DNA from: Candidatus Avimonas faecium
GTDB lineage: Bacteria > Bacillota > Clostridia > Oscillospirales > Acutalibacteraceae
Reading direction: 5' to 3'
Length of the DNA stretch: 56,861 nucleotides
NCBI GenBank assembly: GCA_904419005.1
Contig: CAJFQI010000010.1
Location: forward strand, 1-56,861
Shown here: positions 33,801 to 44,411 of the stretch, in pieces
Numbering within the stretch: position 1 is the stretch's first letter
How the letters are laid out: each line of letters opens with the position of its first letter
The notes under the pieces: model-generated
The model's database searches: none
Seen by the model: only the letters and a program-made list of their open reading frames with translations
Told to the model about the DNA's origin: nothing
Program-made: the position numbers and the translations under genes

Positions 33801-34303
33801 CCCTCGATCTGGTCGCAGCGCTCATAGCCCGCGGCGGCCAGCGCGGCGGGCAGGCTCCTGACCGGCAGGGGGAGCCCGGCCCGCAGCCGGAGCGTCCGGG
33901 CCAGCAGCACGGCGGGGGGCAGGGTAAACTGGGCCGCCGCATCCGCGCAGGCCACCACGATGTCGTATTCCCCCGCCGCCATCTGCGCCAGCGTCCCCAG
34001 CCGCATCTGCTCGTATTCCCGGGAGGTGGATTCCACCCGCCGCAGGGCCAGGTCCCTTGCCGGGAGGAACAGCGGGCGGGCGCCGAAGGCCGCCAGATCC
34101 TCACAAACCCGGCTGGCCTCCCCCTCGTCCGCCGTCAGCAGCACCCCCCGGCGGCCCAAAGCGGCGCAGAGCGCGTAGATAAAATGCACCTTATGGATGT
34201 GCCCCAGGCCGGTCACCGCCGCGGGCAGCTTGCCCGTCTGGATGTCGGCGCAGAGCGCGCTGAATGCGGGCATCCCTGTCAGCCCGCGGTCAAAGAATCC
34301 CAT
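30821..34303 (-). CDS. mfd: Transcription-repair coupling factor Mfd
   Basis: 1160 residues, full length. Order of domains: UvrB-like N-terminus (to about 340), RNA polymerase-interacting CarD-like domain (LTPGDYVVHAAHGIGIYQGI), then a RecG-type translocase with Walker A GDVGFGKTE (about 643-651), DEEQRFG (about 743-749) and SATPIPRTLNMAMSG, helicase C-terminal motifs (IIETGVDVPNANTLI, GRVGRS) and a TRCF C-terminal domain. It removes RNA polymerase stalled at DNA damage and recruits UvrA. AGGAGG precedes the ATG. It follows prs and pth on the same strand, the usual Firmicute order. Confidence 0.97.
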   Translation of the reverse strand: MGFFDRGLTGMPAFSALCADIQTGKLPAAVTGLGHIHKVHFIYALCAALGRRGVLLTADEGEASRVCEDLAAFGARPLFLPARDLALRRVESTSREYEQMRLGTLAQMAAGEYDIVVACADAAAQFTLPPAVLLARTLRLRAGLPLPVRSLPAALAAAGYERCDQIEGPGQFAVRGGIIDVYPADCPSPLRIELWGDTVDTLAYFDLLSQRRTETLEEIAVPPAAEIMYDDPAELAGKIEALASGLRGKNAAAARENLLADVDRLRGGGHPASFDRYIPLIYEKPATLFDYADGALLFVSETAKLKERLRTSQWQLQEDIKALLAEGQLCRGLTEYALDEAGVLAELERRGALLLETFARSGSDIRLHSLYNINARQLPVWSGGLELLTEDLRDLLHRGMACVVLAGGEEKNAETLAADLVKQGLPALYAPAPEAPVKNRVLVLRGGLSAGMEYPDAGLAVITHGRAASARRRLKRPKRDKAAEIHSLSELTPGDYVVHAAHGIGIYQGIHQLEVQGVAKDYIKLLYDKGDTLYVPVTQLDLVSKYIGTKDEVRVKLHRLGGQEWQKTKARVRTAVKDIARQLIALYAQRMATPGFAFDPDSEWQYDFERRFEYEETDDQLRCTEEIKADMERPVPMDRLLCGDVGFGKTEVALRAAFKCVSQSKQCAVLVPTTILAFQHYNTIVKRFEGFPVKVEMLSRFRTAKQQEETIRRLRRGEVDILVGTHRMLSKDVQFKDLGLMIVDEEQRFGVAQKERLKELSPHVDVLTLSATPIPRTLNMAMSGIRDMSVIEEAPQDRRPVQTYVLEHDNGILADAIRRELRRGGQVYYLHNRVETIERCAAGIQMRIPEARVGIAHGKMSDEQLSDIWRQLLEHEIDVLVCTTIIETGVDVPNANTLIIENADHFGLSQLHQLRGRVGRSARRAFAYLTFVRGKVLTDVASKRLEAIREFTEFGAGFKIAMRDMEIRGAGNLLGAQQHGHMEAVGYEMYLRLLGEAVNEEKGLPAANREAECLIDLQVSAHIPESYISSNAQRLEVYRRIADIRTHEDSLDVYDELIDRFGEPPAAVQGLIDVALLRNMAADAGIYEVKQQQDSLLLYQRKLNMETGARLSSALKGRVMISAGAKPYFAVKLKPGLTPLDTLREALEAVRPQEKEESKA

Positions 34304-34749
34304 ACTTTCCTCCTAATCGAGCGAATCAAGCCCTCCCGGAATTGGGCAGGGAGAAACAGCCCGCCCCCTGCGGGGCAGGCTCGGCCCGGGCCCTCCGGCG
34401 TCCCCGCCCGCCGTTTCCCGGCGGACGAGATCAAACAAGCCGCACATACCCGCCCAAAGGGCCGCCGCAGCCCTTCCGAGGCGGCAGACGCATCGGCCTG
34501 GGCGGAAACCCCATCCCGCCCAGGCGGGCCCGCCAAGTCCGGGCCATACGGCCTATCGGAAGGGATGCCCTGGGGCAAAGCCATGAGGCGGCGGGCAGGC
34601 GATGGCGTCCCCGCCCCTGCTGCTACTATACGACGCCGGGCGCGCGAAAGGAGCCGAACGCGCGCGGCTCCTGCGGCGGGCGGCCGCTGGAGCTGGCCCG
34701 TCAAACAAGGGCAGGCCCCTCAGCCCCTCACAACAGGACGGGGCCCTGT
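34304..34749. other. 446-base gap between pth and mfd
   Basis: GC-rich, without a supportable gene on either strand. A minus-strand TATAGT (34625-34630) might be an mfd -10 element, but I see no good -35. The gap is longer than usual for these normally close-set genes. Confidence 0.35.
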
Positions 34750-35379
34750 TTAGCGGGAATAGGCGTTCATCGCGCCCTCCAGGTCGCCCTGCACAATCTT
34801 GCAGGCCGCGTCCGCCGCGTTCTGGAAGGCGTCCAGCATCTTGGCCGCTTCCTCGCCGGTAAATTTCGAAAGCACCCAGGCCGCGAGGTCGTAGTCCGGG
34901 CGGGGCTTCTGCCCCACGCCGATCTTGATGCGGGGGAACTGCTCGCTGCCCGACAGGGTGATGATGCTGCGCATCCCCCGCTGGCCGCCGTCGCTCCCCT
35001 TGCGCCGGATGCGCAGCACCCCCACCGGCAGGGTGATGTCGTCCAGCAGGACCAGCACCTGCTCCGGCTTGAGCTTATAAAACTGCATCGCCTCGGTCAC
35101 CGCCTGGCCGCTGAGGTTCATGAAGGTCTGGGGCATCATCAGCAGCACCCGCTTGTCCCCGATGGCGGCTTCGGCGGTCAGGGCCTTGTACTTGGATTTG
35201 CGCACCTTGACGCCGAGCTTCTCCGCCAGCGCCTCCAGCGCCGCGAAGCCGGCGTTGTGCCGGGTGCCCTCGTACTTCTTGCCGGGGTTGCCCAGCCCGA
35301 CGATCAAAAAGTCGATGGGGCTGGCGGGCTTTTTGCCCTTTGAACCGGAGCCGGCGGCTTTGGATTTGCGAAAAAACAT
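34750..35379 (-). CDS. pth: Peptidyl-tRNA hydrolase
   Basis: 209 residues with an N-terminal extension of about 20 basic, flexible residues (RKSKAAGSGSKGKK) before the Pth domain begins (IDFLIVGLGNPGKKYEGTRHNAGF). The catalytic His is in TRHN, with MNLSG and the Asp in LLDDITLPVG also present, and GSDGGQRGMRSI marks the tRNA-binding loop. It releases tRNA from stalled peptidyl-tRNA. AAAAGGGG fits the second ATG (35379) better than the first (35385). It lies between prs and mfd on one strand. Confidence 0.95.
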   Translation of the reverse strand: MFFRKSKAAGSGSKGKKPASPIDFLIVGLGNPGKKYEGTRHNAGFAALEALAEKLGVKVRKSKYKALTAEAAIGDKRVLLMMPQTFMNLSGQAVTEAMQFYKLKPEQVLVLLDDITLPVGVLRIRRKGSDGGQRGMRSIITLSGSEQFPRIKIGVGQKPRPDYDLAAWVLSKFTGEEAAKMLDAFQNAADAACKIVQGDLEGAMNAYSR

Positions 35380-35524
35380 CAACATTTCCCCTTTTTATGG
35401 TTGATAACGGGCCGGGGGAGCCTCCCGGGAAGCGGCGCTCCCCAGACGCAGCAGCGCGGCGGAATGCGAGCATCCCGCCGTTTTTGTCCCTATCCCTGCT
35501 GCCTCAAGGCTCCCTCCGGCCGGC

Positions 35525-36487
35525 TTAGATAAACATGATTGAAACCGGCTTATCCTCGTAAATCCGCTCAATCGCCTCAGAAAACACCGGGGCGACCGGC
35601 AGGACGGTAAACTTATCCAGCCGCTTTTCGGGCGGCAGCGCGATGGTGTCGAGCAGCACCACCCGCTCCAGCGGGCTTTCCTGCAGCCGCTCGATGGCCG
35701 GGCCGGAGAGCACCGCGTGGGTCGCCGCCGCAAACACCCGCTGCGCCCCCGCGTCCATGACCGCGGCCGCCGCGCTGCACAGGGTGCCGGCGGTGTCGAT
35801 CATGTCGTCAAGCAACAGCACGGTCTTGCCCGCGACCTCCCCGATGATGTTCATCACCTCGCAGACGTTGGCGCGGGGGCGCCGCTTGTCCACGATCGCG
35901 ATGGGGCAGTCCAGCCGGGCGGCGAAGTTGCGCGCCCGGGTCACCGAGCCCAGGTCGGGGGAGACCACCACGAAGCCCTCGTTGCCCCCGTTGGCCGCGA
36001 TGAACTCCCGGAAATAGTTCGCCAGGATGGGCGCGCCCACCAGGTGGTCCAGCGGGATGTTGAAAAAGCCCTGGATCTGGGGCGCGTGGAGGTCCATGGT
36101 CACCACCCGGTCCGCCCCGGCGGCGGTCAGCAGGTCGGCCACCAGCTTGGCGGAGATGGGGTCCCGCGCCTTGGCCTTGCGGTCCTGCCGGGCGTAGCCG
36201 AAATAGGGGATCACCGCCGTGATCCGGGCCGCGGAGGCCCGCTTGAAGGCGTCCAGCATGATGAGCAGCTCCATCAGATGGTCGTTGACCGGGGCGCAGG
36301 TGGACTGCACCACAAACACGTCGGAGCCGCGCACCGATTCGTTGATCGACACGGCGATCTCCCCGTCGCTGAAGGTCTTGACCTCCGAACGGCCGAGGTG
36401 CAGGCCCAGCCGTTCCGCGATCTGGCGCGCCAGCAACGGATGGGAATTGGCGGAAAAGATCTTGATGTCCTTGCCGTGGAAATTCAT
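35525..36487 (-). CDS. prs: Ribose-phosphate pyrophosphokinase (PRPP synthetase)
   Basis: 320 residues, class I PrsA. Visible motifs: IKIFSANSHPLLARQIAERLG at the start, FSDGEIAVSINESVRGSDVFVVQS, YFGYARQDRKAKARDPISAKLVA, metal-binding VVTMDLHAPQIQGFF, VDKRRP, and the PRPP loop VLLLDDMIDTAGTL. It makes phosphoribosyl diphosphate for nucleotide, histidine and tryptophan synthesis. It heads the prs-pth-mfd set with promoter 36634-36662. C-terminal YEDKPVSIMFI is normal. Confidence 0.97.
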   Translation of the reverse strand: MNFHGKDIKIFSANSHPLLARQIAERLGLHLGRSEVKTFSDGEIAVSINESVRGSDVFVVQSTCAPVNDHLMELLIMLDAFKRASAARITAVIPYFGYARQDRKAKARDPISAKLVADLLTAAGADRVVTMDLHAPQIQGFFNIPLDHLVGAPILANYFREFIAANGGNEGFVVVSPDLGSVTRARNFAARLDCPIAIVDKRRPRANVCEVMNIIGEVAGKTVLLLDDMIDTAGTLCSAAAAVMDAGAQRVFAAATHAVLSGPAIERLQESPLERVVLLDTIALPPEKRLDKFTVLPVAPVFSEAIERIYEDKPVSIMFI

Positions 36488-36633
36488 CCGTTCGCCCCCT
36501 TTGCCGCCGGCAAAACGGCGCGGGCGGACGGAGCCCTCCGGCGCATCCCCCGCGCGCAGGCATACAAAGCGTCCGTCGGAATCCCCCCTGTCCCCGCGCC
36601 CTTTACGGCGGGTGTTCGTTCTCCTTATCGTCT

Positions 36634-36662
36634 ATTATGTCAAAGATCCCCGCCGTTTTCAA
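36634..36662 (-). promoter_or_regulatory. Promoter of prs-pth(-mfd)
   Basis: Minus strand TTGAAA, 17 bases, CATAAT, giving a leader of about 140 bases. Confidence 0.75.
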
Positions 36663-36754
36663 GGGCTTTTGCAAAGAAATGCTAGACAAACCCTGGAAGG
36701 GGAAGTCTTCTTCTGTGTAAAGGGTAAATTTCTTTCCTCCCCTGCATCTTTTTG

Positions 36755-36783
36755 TGGAAAACGCAGGCAGTTTTTGCTATAAT
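36755..36783 (+). promoter_or_regulatory. Promoter of ppdK
   Basis: TGGAAA, 17 bases, TATAAT; transcription would start about 36790. TAGGAGGTAG follows at 36869-36878. No gene lies between 36488 and 36884. Confidence 0.75.
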
Positions 36784-36884
36784 ATAAGTTGCTTGTGCGA
36801 AAGCGCGCAACAGCGCGCCGTCAAGGATCACAGGACTGCCAAAGCAGACAGCCATGGCCAATATTTTTAGGAGGTAGATTGCAA

Positions 36885-39518
<2,634 letters not shown>

Positions 39519-39573
39519 GCAGCCGCTGTTTTTGGGCAAAGCCCATCAGCAAAACCCGAGGCAAAGCCAATAG

Positions 39574-39612
39574 CAAAAGGCCCTGCAAGGAAATCCTTGC
39601 AGGGCCTTTTTC
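39574..39612 (+). terminator. Terminator of ppdK
   Basis: AAAAGGCCCTGCAAGG, AAAT loop, CCTTGCAGGGCCTTTTT. Confidence 0.95.
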
Positions 39613-39691
39613 CGTCCTGGCCGGGGCCCGATCCGGGCCGGCGGGCAGGCTCCGCGCACATACGCAGGCGGCAGGGGAAGCACGCCCAGGG

Positions 39692-39733
39692 CAAAAAAAC
39701 AGCCCGTCCCTCGCCAAACCAAGGGGCGGGCTG
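39692..39733 (-). terminator. Terminator of the solute-binding protein gene
   Basis: On the minus strand CAGCCCGCCCCTTGG pairs with CGAGGGACGGGCTG and T7 follows. It lies 160 bases past the stop at 39894; the sequence between holds no gene. Confidence 0.85.
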
Positions 39734-39893
39734 GACTTCCCAGCCGGAGTTCAGGGGACTGCCTGTTGCCAAGGGGGGCAGGGCTCCGAGGAAGCCTACA
39801 AGAGGGGGGACTCCCGGAACCCGGAAAGATGCCGCGGAGGAAAACGGGGAAAATACACAGGGCCGCCGGCGGGACGGAGCCACGCGGGCCGCT

Positions 39894-41558
39894 TTAATCC
39901 TCAAGCTTTCCCGCCTGGCGGAAGTCGTAGGGCGCCCCAAACGCCCCGCCGCCGTAGGGCCGCACGATAATCCCGCTGTCGTTGGCGGGGATGCCGACGT
40001 ACCGCTTTTCAAAGCTCAGCGGCACCGAGGGGCAGAGCTCCCAGAGCAGGGCCTCAAGCGCCTCCATCTCCTCCCGGCCGGCCGCGCCCAGCAGGGCGGC
40101 GAAGACCAAGGAATCCACCCCGCTGTCGGAAAAGCGGGCGTAATTCCCCGCCCCGTCGGTGGCAAACGCGCCAAACGCATCCAGCGCGGAAGACCCCGGC
40201 GCGGTGCAGGCGTACAGGGCCAGCTGATAATTCCCCACCTTGACCCGGGTTTCCAGCTCGGAGGAGGAAACCGCCTCTATGTCAAAATACAGGGATAGGT
40301 TCTTCTGCCAGGACTGCACCAGATACCGCGCGAGGTTGAGGCTGTACTCGTCCTCGGAGCAAAGCAGGGTGAGCTTCGGCATCCTGGTAAGGCCCGCGTC
40401 CGCCAGCCCCGCGGACAGCGCTTTGGCCGCCGCTTCCCCGTCGGTGGAGGGGGCCAGGCGGTTCCCCTCGGTGCGGTAGGCCTCCCCGACGGTCAGCACC
40501 GACGCCGGCGCGGCAAACCCCTCGGCCGGCTGGGAGGCGTCCGACAGCTGCTCGTAGACAAGCTCCCACTCAACCGCGTCCCGCAGCGCGCGGCGGATGC
40601 CGGCGCTTTTCAGCGCCTCGTTGCCGTTGTTCATCCAGAGGTACTGGATGGTGTCGTCCATCGCGGTCAGGGTGAGCCCCGCCTCCCGGGCGGCCTCCAG
40701 CGATCCGGCGGGGATGGGCGCCGCGTCCAGCAGCCCGTCGGCCATCTGCCCCACCGGGTCCTCCACCTCGCCGATCATGTACCGCACGGCGGCGGGATAG
40801 ATGTTTTCCGCGTCGTAATACCCTTCGTTTTTATTCAGCAGCAGGTTTTCGTTATGGTTCCACTTCTTGAGCAGGAAGGGGCCGTTGGAAAGGACGTACT
40901 CTTCCTCCAGCCCATACCGGCCGCCCGTCCCTTCAAAGAAGGACTCCTTGCAGGGCATATAGGGGGTAGACGCCGTTTTTTCGGGGAAATCGGGATCCGG
41001 CTCGGTCAATGTAACGATCAGCGTCTTCTCATCCGCCGCCTGCACGCCGAGGGCCGACGGCTCCGCCGTCCCCTCGTTGACCTCTTTGGCCCCCTCAATA
41101 ATAAAAAGCTGCTCGGCCAGGGAGGATTTGGTGCTGGGCAGAACCGCCCGCTGCATACCGAACAGGAAGTCCTGCGCCGTCACGGCGGTGCCGTCGCTCC
41201 ACAGGGAATCCCGCAGGGTAAAGGTGTAGGTCAGCCCGTCGTCCGAAACCGTCCAGTCCGCCGCGCCGGGGACCGCCTCGCCGTCTTCGTCCAGCCGGGC
41301 CAGCCCCTCAAACAAAGCGGCCACCATCGTGACCGAAGCGGCGTCGGTGGACACCTGCGGATCAATCTGGCGGGGCTCCGCCGACAGGGGGAAGCGGAAA
41401 TTCTTGCCGACCGGCGTATCCTTCTTGCAGCCGGCCAGCGGCAGCAGGAAAAGCGCCCCCGCCAGCAGGAGCGCCGCGGCCCGCAGGCCGCTCCCGGGCC
41501 GGCGGGAACGGCTCCGGGAAGGGCGGCTCCCGGTACAGCGGAAAGGGCAGCCGGTCAT
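39894..41558 (-). CDS. ABC transporter solute-binding lipoprotein, oligopeptide (family 5) type
   Basis: 554 residues. A long Arg/Ser-rich n-region precedes the signal helix and lipobox LAGC (Cys44). The SBP_bac_5 pattern follows: LSAEPRQIDPQVSTDAAS, MVAALFEGLARLDEDG, WSVSDDGLTYTFTLR-like WTVSDDGLTYTFTLRD, WSDGTAVTAQDFLFG. The family binds oligopeptides or other solutes for import. No permease or ATPase gene adjoins it, so it is an orphan that may feed a transporter elsewhere. Its ATG overlaps the TGA of the zinc-ribbon gene by four bases (ATGA), implying translational coupling. Confidence 0.88.
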   Translation of the reverse strand: MTGCPFRCTGSRPSRSRSRRPGSGLRAAALLLAGALFLLPLAGCKKDTPVGKNFRFPLSAEPRQIDPQVSTDAASVTMVAALFEGLARLDEDGEAVPGAADWTVSDDGLTYTFTLRDSLWSDGTAVTAQDFLFGMQRAVLPSTKSSLAEQLFIIEGAKEVNEGTAEPSALGVQAADEKTLIVTLTEPDPDFPEKTASTPYMPCKESFFEGTGGRYGLEEEYVLSNGPFLLKKWNHNENLLLNKNEGYYDAENIYPAAVRYMIGEVEDPVGQMADGLLDAAPIPAGSLEAAREAGLTLTAMDDTIQYLWMNNGNEALKSAGIRRALRDAVEWELVYEQLSDASQPAEGFAAPASVLTVGEAYRTEGNRLAPSTDGEAAAKALSAGLADAGLTRMPKLTLLCSEDEYSLNLARYLVQSWQKNLSLYFDIEAVSSSELETRVKVGNYQLALYACTAPGSSALDAFGAFATDGAGNYARFSDSGVDSLVFAALLGAAGREEMEALEALLWELCPSVPLSFEKRYVGIPANDSGIIVRPYGGGAFGAPYDFRQAGKLED

Positions 41559-41803
41559 TGGCCTCCCCCTTTGCAGCATCCGCAGCCGCATTCCCCCGCG
41601 TGGGGGCAGCCGGCCGGCTCCGCGTGCGCCGCCTTGGGCGCCGCGCGCCCGATGGCCGCGCTCCTGCCGGAGGAGTAATCCGTATCCAGGTCGGTGCTCC
41701 CGCAGGAGGGGCAGGCGATCTCCCGCCCGCTCCGCTGGGAAACGGTGGCTTTTCGTTCAAACGCTTGGCCGCAGCGGCGGCATATCAGTGCATAAAACGG
41801 CAC
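41555..41803 (-). CDS. FmdB-type zinc-ribbon protein
   Basis: 82 residues. An N-terminal FmdB/CxxC zinc ribbon (PFYALICRRCGQAF, CPSCGSTDLD) is followed by a linker and a Cys/Gly-rich tail, CPHAGECGCGCCKGGGQ, that may bind a second metal. GTG start at 41803 after AAGGATAGGAT. FmdB-like ribbons are regulatory or nucleic-acid-binding in some systems, mostly unknown in others. It shares a promoter and overlaps the solute-binding protein gene by four bases. Confidence 0.78.
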   Translation of the reverse strand: MPFYALICRRCGQAFERKATVSQRSGREIACPSCGSTDLDTDYSSGRSAAIGRAAPKAAHAEPAGCPHAGECGCGCCKGGGQ

Positions 41804-41919
41804 GGTGCATCCTATCCTTTCCGATGAGGGTTCCCGGATCCCGGATCCGCAGCCGGCGCGGCTTTGGCCGCTTTTTTGCAGGGGGCGCCGCCGGGGGATC
41901 AACAGGGGAGAATGGTTTT

Positions 41920-41948
41920 ATTATATCGCCCTGCCGGCGGATTGTCCA
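41920..41948 (-). promoter_or_regulatory. Promoter of the zinc-ribbon / solute-binding operon
   Basis: Minus strand TGGACA, 17 bases, TATAAT. Confidence 0.8.
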
Positions 41949-41960
41949 GGTTTCGCCGGA

Positions 41961-41989
41961 TTGTAAATTCCTTAAGAATATGTTAGTAT
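41961..41989 (+). promoter_or_regulatory. Promoter of the unknown gene at 42097
   Basis: TTGTAA, 17 bases, TAGTAT, back to back with the divergent promoter at 41920-41948 (12 bases between the two -35 elements). Confidence 0.65.
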
Positions 41990-42096
41990 GGGCTTATCGG
42001 GGCACCGCCGTATCCCTCGGGGACGGCTGGGGGGAAAACTGAAAAATATGTCAGGCAGAACGTCCCGCATTGGACAATTTAGGAGGGAAACGGAGT

Positions 42097-42906
42097 ATGT
42101 GCGATTGTGCAGTGCTCAGAGAAGAGGATCTTCAAACAAAATGCAGGGACGCAAATATTACCCCTTTCGCCTCAACAAGTGCATGGATGGAAAACGCAAT
42201 TTATTTGGATAGCTTAGATGATCTTTTTCAGCTTTGCAAAATGAATGCTATCCATTATATATTTTATCTCTATACCTTCCCTGAAATAGAGGATTATGAA
42301 ATTGATATTACAGGTATGACTAACCTCTTAAAAAAAGATTTTGATCGAAGCGTAAGCTTTTATAAATTCAAATATATTTCCTCAGACTATTTTGCCGATA
42401 TATTTACAGATATCATAGAGGAAATGACCGAAGATGCTCAATGCCAAAACGAGGGGATAAAAAAGGTCGATGGAAGCCGCCCCGACTCTTTAGAAGTCTT
42501 TGCTTGTCTTTCCGGATGTGAAGTAGGCGTTTTGCTGGCCGAAGCCTGGGATCAAACGGAAGAGGGAGAAATTCTGTTTCTTGACAGAAAAGCCTTTTAT
42601 AAGAAATATTCCCATGCGCTTCATTCAAAACTGGAAGAGCGGCTTTCCCAGGCCAAAGAGGAAGAGGAGAGGATCCAGCAGCAGAAAGCCTCGGATTATG
42701 AGGAAGCTTTAAAGGATATGGAAAGATTTTTAAAAGAAGACACCCGCTTATTGGACTGCCGATACAAAACCGACAGGCAAACCTATGCCGAGCAGCTCAG
42801 GGCAGAGTGGAGCGATAAAATAGGCCAGCCCCTTTTGCAGAAGGATATAAAGAATCTGGTGGAAAGGATTTATACTCAGCGTTTCTTCCCCCGGGATGAA
42901 TTTTAA
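42097..42906 (+). CDS. Unknown AT-rich protein with a helical C-terminal half
   Basis: 269 residues from ATG 42097, set by AGGAGGG at 42081. The N-terminal half (MENAIYLDSLDDLFQLCKMN, YTFPEIEDYEIDITGM) is mixed alpha/beta; from about residue 185 a charged, probably coiled-coil stretch (LEERLSQAKEEEERIQQQKASDYEEALKD spread over 40 residues) leads to a helical end. No signal peptide or membrane helix. I recognise no family. It is markedly AT-rich compared with the flanking solute-binding protein and TIM-barrel genes, pointing to acquisition. The next gene starts 42 bases after its stop. Confidence 0.75.
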   Translation: MCDCAVLREEDLQTKCRDANITPFASTSAWMENAIYLDSLDDLFQLCKMNAIHYIFYLYTFPEIEDYEIDITGMTNLLKKDFDRSVSFYKFKYISSDYFADIFTDIIEEMTEDAQCQNEGIKKVDGSRPDSLEVFACLSGCEVGVLLAEAWDQTEEGEILFLDRKAFYKKYSHALHSKLEERLSQAKEEEERIQQQKASDYEEALKDMERFLKEDTRLLDCRYKTDRQTYAEQLRAEWSDKIGQPLLQKDIKNLVERIYTQRFFPRDEF

Positions 42907-42948
42907 CCGTACAAACATCGTTGCCCGCTTCGTCAAGGAGGGATTTGG

Positions 42949-43776
42949 ATGCGTCCTCTGGGAATTTTTGCTTGGTTTGGATACGACCTCCCGCTGGAGC
43001 AATCGCTGAAAAAGATCAAAGCCGCCGGCTTTGACGGCGTGATGCTGTGGTGGGGGGAATTTGAAGGGGATATCCCCCTTGCCCGGCAGCCCGAGCTGGC
43101 CCGCTCGCTGGGGCTGCGGGTGGAAAACGCCCACGCCCCCTTTGACGGCTGCAACAGCCTGTGGGAGCCGGGGATGCAGGGCGACCTCTATGCGGACAGC
43201 CTGGTCCGCTGCGCCCAGGGCTGCGCTGAGGCCGGGGTGAGGGTCCTGGTGGCCCACCTGAGCGACGGCCCGGCCCCTCCGCCCTGGCATCCACGGGGGG
43301 TGGAACGCCTGCGGCAGGCGGTGGAGGCCGCCCGGCGCCTGGGCGTGGTGCTGGCGCTGGAAAACCTGCGGCATCCGGATTATCTCCGCCGGACGCTGGA
43401 CGCGCTGCCCGACGCCGCCCTCTGCTATGACAGCGGGCACGCGCAGGTGGAGTTCCCCCCGGTGGAACGCCTGCCGGACGGCAACCGGCTGCCCGCCCGG
43501 TACGCGGGGCGGGTGGAAGCGGTGCACCTCCACGACAACGACGGCAGGGCCGACCGGCACCTCCTGCCCTTTGACGGGGTGATCGACTGGCCGGGCGTCG
43601 CCGGACGGCTCCGGGCGGCGGAATATGCCGGGCCGCTGACCCTTGAGGTGCAGGCAGGGGAGGCCTACGAGGGCCGGATGGACGCAGACGCCTTCCTGGC
43701 CCGCGCCTACGCCGCAGCGGCGCGGCTGCGGGGATTGCTCGACGGCGAAGGCCCCGGACCGCTGAGCCGGGGCTGA
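42949..43776 (+). CDS. Sugar phosphate isomerase/epimerase-like TIM barrel
   Basis: 275 residues of the AP endonuclease 2/xylose isomerase-like family: IFAWFGYDLPLEQSLKKIKAAGFDGVMLWW at the start, ENAHAPFD, VVLALENL with a metal-binding Glu, YDSGHAQ with Asp/His, and VHLHDND with His/Asp ligands. Such barrels isomerise or epimerise keto-sugars or act on inositols; the substrate is not readable. GGAGGG precedes the ATG. GC-rich like the chromosome, unlike the gene just upstream. Confidence 0.88.
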   Translation: MRPLGIFAWFGYDLPLEQSLKKIKAAGFDGVMLWWGEFEGDIPLARQPELARSLGLRVENAHAPFDGCNSLWEPGMQGDLYADSLVRCAQGCAEAGVRVLVAHLSDGPAPPPWHPRGVERLRQAVEAARRLGVVLALENLRHPDYLRRTLDALPDAALCYDSGHAQVEFPPVERLPDGNRLPARYAGRVEAVHLHDNDGRADRHLLPFDGVIDWPGVAGRLRAAEYAGPLTLEVQAGEAYEGRMDADAFLARAYAAAARLRGLLDGEGPGPLSRG

Positions 43777-43847
43777 ACTGGAGCGACCCGTCCCTGAAAG
43801 GGACCGGCTCCGGGCGTTGGCAGGCGGAAAAAACAGAATATGGCAAA

Positions 43848-43884
43848 GGCGGGGGCTCTCGTAAGAGAGTCCCCGCCTTTTTCG
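43848..43884 (+). terminator. Terminator of the TIM-barrel gene
   Basis: GGCGGGGGCTCTC, GTAA loop, GAGAGTCCCCGCC, then T5. Confidence 0.92.
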
Positions 43885-43958
43885 CTTTGGGAAGCCCGCC
43901 CCATAGGGCGGCTGTTTGGGCCAGTGCGGCCGCAGGGAAAGCGCCGTCTCCGCCGGGG

Positions 43959-44411
43959 CTATTCCCCGTCGGAGACAGTTACGGTGCCGTCGGCGGCGAC
44001 CTCGACCGTCATGCCGTCCTGGACATAGTCCAGGAAGTCCTGGCCCAGGTTATCAACCGCCGGGATGCTGTTCGGCGTCCACACGGCGGCCAGGATGGCC
44101 CCGGCGGCGGCCAGGGAGTCGATCGGCTCGGAAAAGAGCATGGCGGCCGGGGCGGCCCCCATCGCGGCGGCGGTGTGGAGCACCAGCCCGCCGGTGGTGG
44201 AGCCGATGGTTTTCGGCAGGCAGAGCGCCCTGCCGGAAATCAGCTTGTTGTACAGGTCGGGATTATTCTGGTCCCCGCAGACCGCCTCGGTCTTTTTGGC
44301 CAGCAGGCTCTTCTGGAAGCTGGCGAGGGTGTTGAAGCCGCCGTGGGAAACCACGGCCGGCGCGGTCACGGCGCCCGGCACGACCGGGCGGCCCTGGAAG
44401 GTCTTTTTCAT
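43959..44411 (-). CDS. Aconitase X small (swivel) subunit, DUF126
   Basis: 150 residues with the AcnX swivel-domain pattern: VVPGAVTAPAVVSHGGFNTLASF, SGRALCLPKTIGSTTGGLVL and AAAMLFSEPIDSLAAAGAILA. It pairs with the large subunit encoded directly upstream; its ATG overlaps that gene's TGA by four bases (ATGA). Characterised AcnX enzymes are dehydratases with an Fe-S cluster, such as bacterial cis-3-hydroxy-L-proline dehydratase and archaeal mevalonate 5-phosphate dehydratase. The substrate here is unknown. Confidence 0.88.
   Translation of the reverse strand: MKKTFQGRPVVPGAVTAPAVVSHGGFNTLASFQKSLLAKKTEAVCGDQNNPDLYNKLISGRALCLPKTIGSTTGGLVLHTAAAMGAAPAAMLFSEPIDSLAAAGAILAAVWTPNSIPAVDNLGQDFLDYVQDGMTVEVAADGTVTVSDGE

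Noticed and set aside
31568-34753. Open frame of over 1000 codons opposite mfd
   Set aside because: Mirror of a full-length mfd gene; product is repetitive, with no domain or ribosome site.
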